A stretch of 6,773 nucleotides of DNA. Origin: Sphaerochaetaceae bacterium (GTDB lineage: Bacteria; Spirochaetota; Spirochaetia; Sphaerochaetales; Sphaerochaetaceae). Made by a program: the position numbers and the translations under genes. Below, piece by piece: positions 4,541 through 6,773 of the stretch; position 1 is the stretch's first letter; each line of letters begins with the position of its first letter. The DNA lies in the NCBI GenBank assembly GCA_024405065.1, contig JAKSPF010000069.1:1-6773 (forward strand), read 5' to 3'. The notes under the pieces were generated by a model that saw only the letters and a list, made by a program, of their open reading frames with translations, did not search any database and was not told the DNA's origin.

Positions 4541-6076
4541 ATGGAAGATTTAAATCTCGGAATGTTCAAGTCCTACGACATAAGGACAAAGGAATCAAAG
4601 CTTGATTTTCAAATGAAGAAAAGGCTTGTCAGTGCTGTTGTAAGGTATTACGGAGAGGTTCTGAAAGTGAAAAGTGTTGTGATTTGCAGGGATGCAAGGC
4701 TTCACGTGCCGGAACTTGCCGAATTACTCCGGACAGGTATGAATAATGTGGGTATGGATGTATTGATAAACCCGCTTCCGGTTTCTACCTGTCAGTTTTA
4801 TTTTACCTGTATGAAAAACCGTGGTTGCGGTGCTGTAATGCTGACTGCTTCACATAATCCGATGGAATATGTAGGAATGAAACTGATGGCTCCTCAGGTT
4901 TTGCCGCTTGCTTACGGCTACGGTCCGGAGGGAGGGATTGAGAAAATAAAGTCTTTCTATCTTGAGAACAAACCGGCAATTTACTCAAAAGTCAAGGGAA
5001 GAACGATTGTAATCAATGAACTTGAAAATTACATTGACTACTCAATGGAACTTGCCGGTGTTACACCGGGAAGTCTGTCAGGGCTGAAAGTGATGTTTGA
5101 ATTTCTCAACGGCAGCGCCGGTACCGAGGAGATGCTTGCTTTTCAGAAAGCAGGTGCAGATGTTACGGCGCGCAATCTTGTTCCTGACGGGTTTTTTCCT
5201 AACGGCGATCCCAATCCCATAATTGAGACTTCAATTGCGCCTGCCAGAAAGTTCATGCAGGAAGGTAATTTTGATTTGGGTTTCTGTTTTGACGGAGACG
5301 GTGACAGGATGGATCTTATGGACATGAACGGAAATCAGATTGTACCCGGACTTAACATGGCAATTCTGATGCCGAATCTTGTTTCTATTTACGGCGGCGA
5401 AAAAAAGGAATTTTATGCTGATGTAAAAGCTGTTCCCACTTCACTTGTTGAGATTGCAAAGGCAGGGGTGAATATTCATATAATCAGAAACGGTCATTCT
5501 TTCATAAAAGCAAAACTGCGGGACAACTGTGACAAAGGTTATTTTGCTTCAGAGGAAGAATCTGCACATTACTATGTGAATCTCCCGTTTGACAGTAAGG
5601 ATTTTTCAAAAGGTTTTGCTGCGGTAGAATCAACTCTTTTCTTTGCTCTGCTTACTGCAAGGAGTTTTAAGCAGAAGCCTGAAGCGTATGACAGAGCAAT
5701 GGAAATTCAAGAACGTACCGAGCGTGTCAAAGAGTGGCCGCTTTACTGTGACGGTGCGCCTGAAAAAATGCCGGAAATTCTTGAAAAAATTGAAAAGAGA
5801 ATGGTTGAACTCGGTGCGTCAGTTACAAAAGATATGGATGACGGCTCCGATTTGGATGCAACTCTGCTCAGGTTCAATCTTCCTGAGAACATAGGTGCGG
5901 ATACTGACCTTGAAAACACAAGATGGAGTCAGGTTGCTCTGCGCATATCAAGAAGTGAGGACGCAATGGCACGTTTTGAAGTTGTCTCCAACTGCAAAGA
6001 AGATTGTCTGCGTTTCAATGATGAGATAGTGAAAATCACGGACATATACGTGAAAAGCGGTGCCGCAAGGTACTGA
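4541..6076 (+). CDS. Alpha-D-phosphohexomutase family protein (phosphomannomutase/phosphoglucomutase-like), divergent loops
   Basis: This family interconverts hexose 1- and 6-phosphates through a phosphoserine. The 511-residue protein starts 3 bases after the hydrolase stop; its ribosome binding site (AGGATAGGG, 4526-4534) lies inside the end of that gene. Visible parts: MFKSYDIR (8-15), the phosphoserine loop TASHNP (102-107, S104), the Mg-binding loop DGDGDR (251-256), and GHSFIKAKLR (318-327). Two substrate loops depart from the usual form: the sugar-binding GExSGH is EEESAH (338-343), and the phosphate-binding RxSNTEP/SGTEP loop of domain 4 seems replaced by RISRSEDA (468-475). Length exceeds the 450-470 of typical bacterial PMM/PGM. 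Catalytic and metal residues are kept, so an active enzyme is likely, perhaps with a changed substrate. Isomer specificity (mannose, glucose, glucosamine or other) cannot be assigned. Confidence 0.88.
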   Translation: MEDLNLGMFKSYDIRTKESKLDFQMKKRLVSAVVRYYGEVLKVKSVVICRDARLHVPELAELLRTGMNNVGMDVLINPLPVSTCQFYFTCMKNRGCGAVMLTASHNPMEYVGMKLMAPQVLPLAYGYGPEGGIEKIKSFYLENKPAIYSKVKGRTIVINELENYIDYSMELAGVTPGSLSGLKVMFEFLNGSAGTEEMLAFQKAGADVTARNLVPDGFFPNGDPNPIIETSIAPARKFMQEGNFDLGFCFDGDGDRMDLMDMNGNQIVPGLNMAILMPNLVSIYGGEKKEFYADVKAVPTSLVEIAKAGVNIHIIRNGHSFIKAKLRDNCDKGYFASEEESAHYYVNLPFDSKDFSKGFAAVESTLFFALLTARSFKQKPEAYDRAMEIQERTERVKEWPLYCDGAPEKMPEILEKIEKRMVELGASVTKDMDDGSDLDATLLRFNLPENIGADTDLENTRWSQVALRISRSEDAMARFEVVSNCKEDCLRFNDEIVKITDIYVKSGAARY

Positions 6077-6125
6077 ACTTATGTAAAATATGTGATAAGA
6101 TTTTCTGAGCCTGAGAGGTGATGAT

Positions 6126-6773
6126 ATGAATTATAGCAAACGTACAGTTACTTGCGGAGCATTGAGAGGCTCCGATGCCGGAAAAACGGTTGTTCTCAAC
6201 GGGTGGGTTCACAGGGACAGAAATCACGGAGCCCTTCATTTTATAAATCTGCGTGACAGATACGGGGTGACTCAGGTTGTTGTTGATGAAGATTCGGATG
6301 CAGAGCTTCAGCAGACGGCTGCCCGACTCAAGATGGAGTATGTTATTTCAGTCACCGGTACAGTGAGAAAGCGTCCTGACAGCATGGTGAACAAGGAGAT
6401 GGCTACCGGTGAAGTAGAGGTTAAGGCACGGAAAATTGAGATTCTTTCAAAGTGTGAGACTCTTCCTTTCATGATAGAGGATGAAAATACTGCAAAGGAA
6501 GATTTGAGGTTGCAATATAGATTCCTTGATCTGAGAAGTGCCGGTATGCAGAAAAGAATTGCACTCAGGCATGAGTTTGTTAAAGCAATAAGGGAATATC
6601 TTTACACCGAAGATTTTTACGAAATTGAAACTCCTACATTGATAAGAAGTACTCCGGAGGGAGCAAGAGACTTTCTTGTGCCTTCAAGAAAGTATGCGGG
6701 TAAGTTCTATGCACTTCCTCAAAGTCCGCAGCTTTACAAACAGCTTCTGATGGTGAGCGGTTTTGATAAATAC
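6126..6773 (+). CDS. aspS: Aspartyl-tRNA synthetase, N-terminal 216 codons (runs off right edge)
   Basis: Class II synthetase that charges tRNA(Asp). The frame is open from ATG 6126 to the edge with no stop. The start follows GAGAGGTG (6113-6120) by 5 bases. Residues about 1-110 are the anticodon-binding OB fold, with GWVHRDRNHG (26-35), NLRDRYGVTQVV (41-52) and MATGEVEV; the catalytic domain begins with DLRLQYRFLDLRS, class II motif 1 EIETPTLIRSTPEGARDFLV and the start of motif 2, ALPQSPQLYKQLLMVSG. These are strong bacterial AspRS signatures; motif 3 and the GAD domain lie outside. H34 occupies the position where a histidine has been linked to the non-discriminating enzyme type that also charges tRNA(Asn). 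There is no terminator-like hairpin in the 49-base gap after the mutase, so cotranscription is possible. Confidence 0.97.
   Translation, partial: MNYSKRTVTCGALRGSDAGKTVVLNGWVHRDRNHGALHFINLRDRYGVTQVVVDEDSDAELQQTAARLKMEYVISVTGTVRKRPDSMVNKEMATGEVEVKARKIEILSKCETLPFMIEDENTAKEDLRLQYRFLDLRSAGMQKRIALRHEFVKAIREYLYTEDFYEIETPTLIRSTPEGARDFLVPSRKYAGKFYALPQSPQLYKQLLMVSGFDKY

Noticed and set aside
6082..6101. AAAAT/ATTTT pairing between the mutase gene and aspS as a terminator
   Set aside because: Only a 5-bp all-AT stem with a 10-base loop and no T run of use; too weak to call.
6121..6123. ATG 6121 as the aspS start
   Set aside because: It is in a different frame and meets TGA after two codons; ATG 6126 opens the conserved AspRS frame.
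1..6773. Mobile elements, CRISPR arrays, tRNA or rRNA genes
   Set aside because: I looked for transposase-like reading frames, terminal inverted repeats, regularly spaced long repeats and RNA gene signatures and saw none.

Overview
The window looks like a chromosomal segment from a diderm bacterium, most likely a spirochaete of the Treponema/Sphaerochaeta kind. This is inferred from the style of the aspartyl-tRNA synthetase N-terminus, the 'VFAGGSSES' end of a secretion signal, the moderate GC content and the preference for TGA stops. No marker gene settles the taxonomy.

Layout. At the left edge (1-79, minus strand) is the start of a leftward gene, possibly an ATP-binding protein. A 371-base divergent intergenic region (80-450) follows. 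It holds a plausible leftward promoter, a set of 10-bp-phased GTTATG-like repeats overlapping that promoter, a small palindrome, and a plausible rightward promoter. The rest is a tightly packed rightward cluster: a periplasmic TctC-type solute-binding protein (451-1365, with coding similarity continuing in frame to 1440), a TctB-type small membrane subunit (1572-2273), a TctA-type large membrane subunit (2292-3815), an RNase Z/PhnP-like metallo-beta-lactamase-fold hydrolase (3812-4537), an alpha-D-phosphohexomutase-like protein (4541-6076) and aspS (6126 to beyond the right edge).

How the genes may work together. tctC, tctB and tctA form a complete tripartite tricarboxylate transporter (TTT), which normally uses ion-gradient energy to import a carboxylate-type solute captured in the periplasm. 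The hydrolase overlaps tctA by four bases (ATGA) and the mutase starts three bases after the hydrolase. The last three genes before aspS are therefore probably translated together, suggesting a transport-plus-processing module. The substrate cannot be read from the sequence. aspS may be a housekeeping gene that simply follows.

The most notable features are: (1) tctC is interrupted by an in-frame TAG, after which 24 codons continue to a TGA that sits just before a perfect 10-bp hairpin, so the annotated 304-residue protein is probably a truncated form of a ~329-residue one; (2) the transporter-hydrolase-mutase linkage; (3) a phosphohexomutase with altered sugar- and phosphate-binding loops; (4) a long TctB whose C-terminal membrane hairpin seems to be repeated; (5) helically phased repeats over the leftward promoter.
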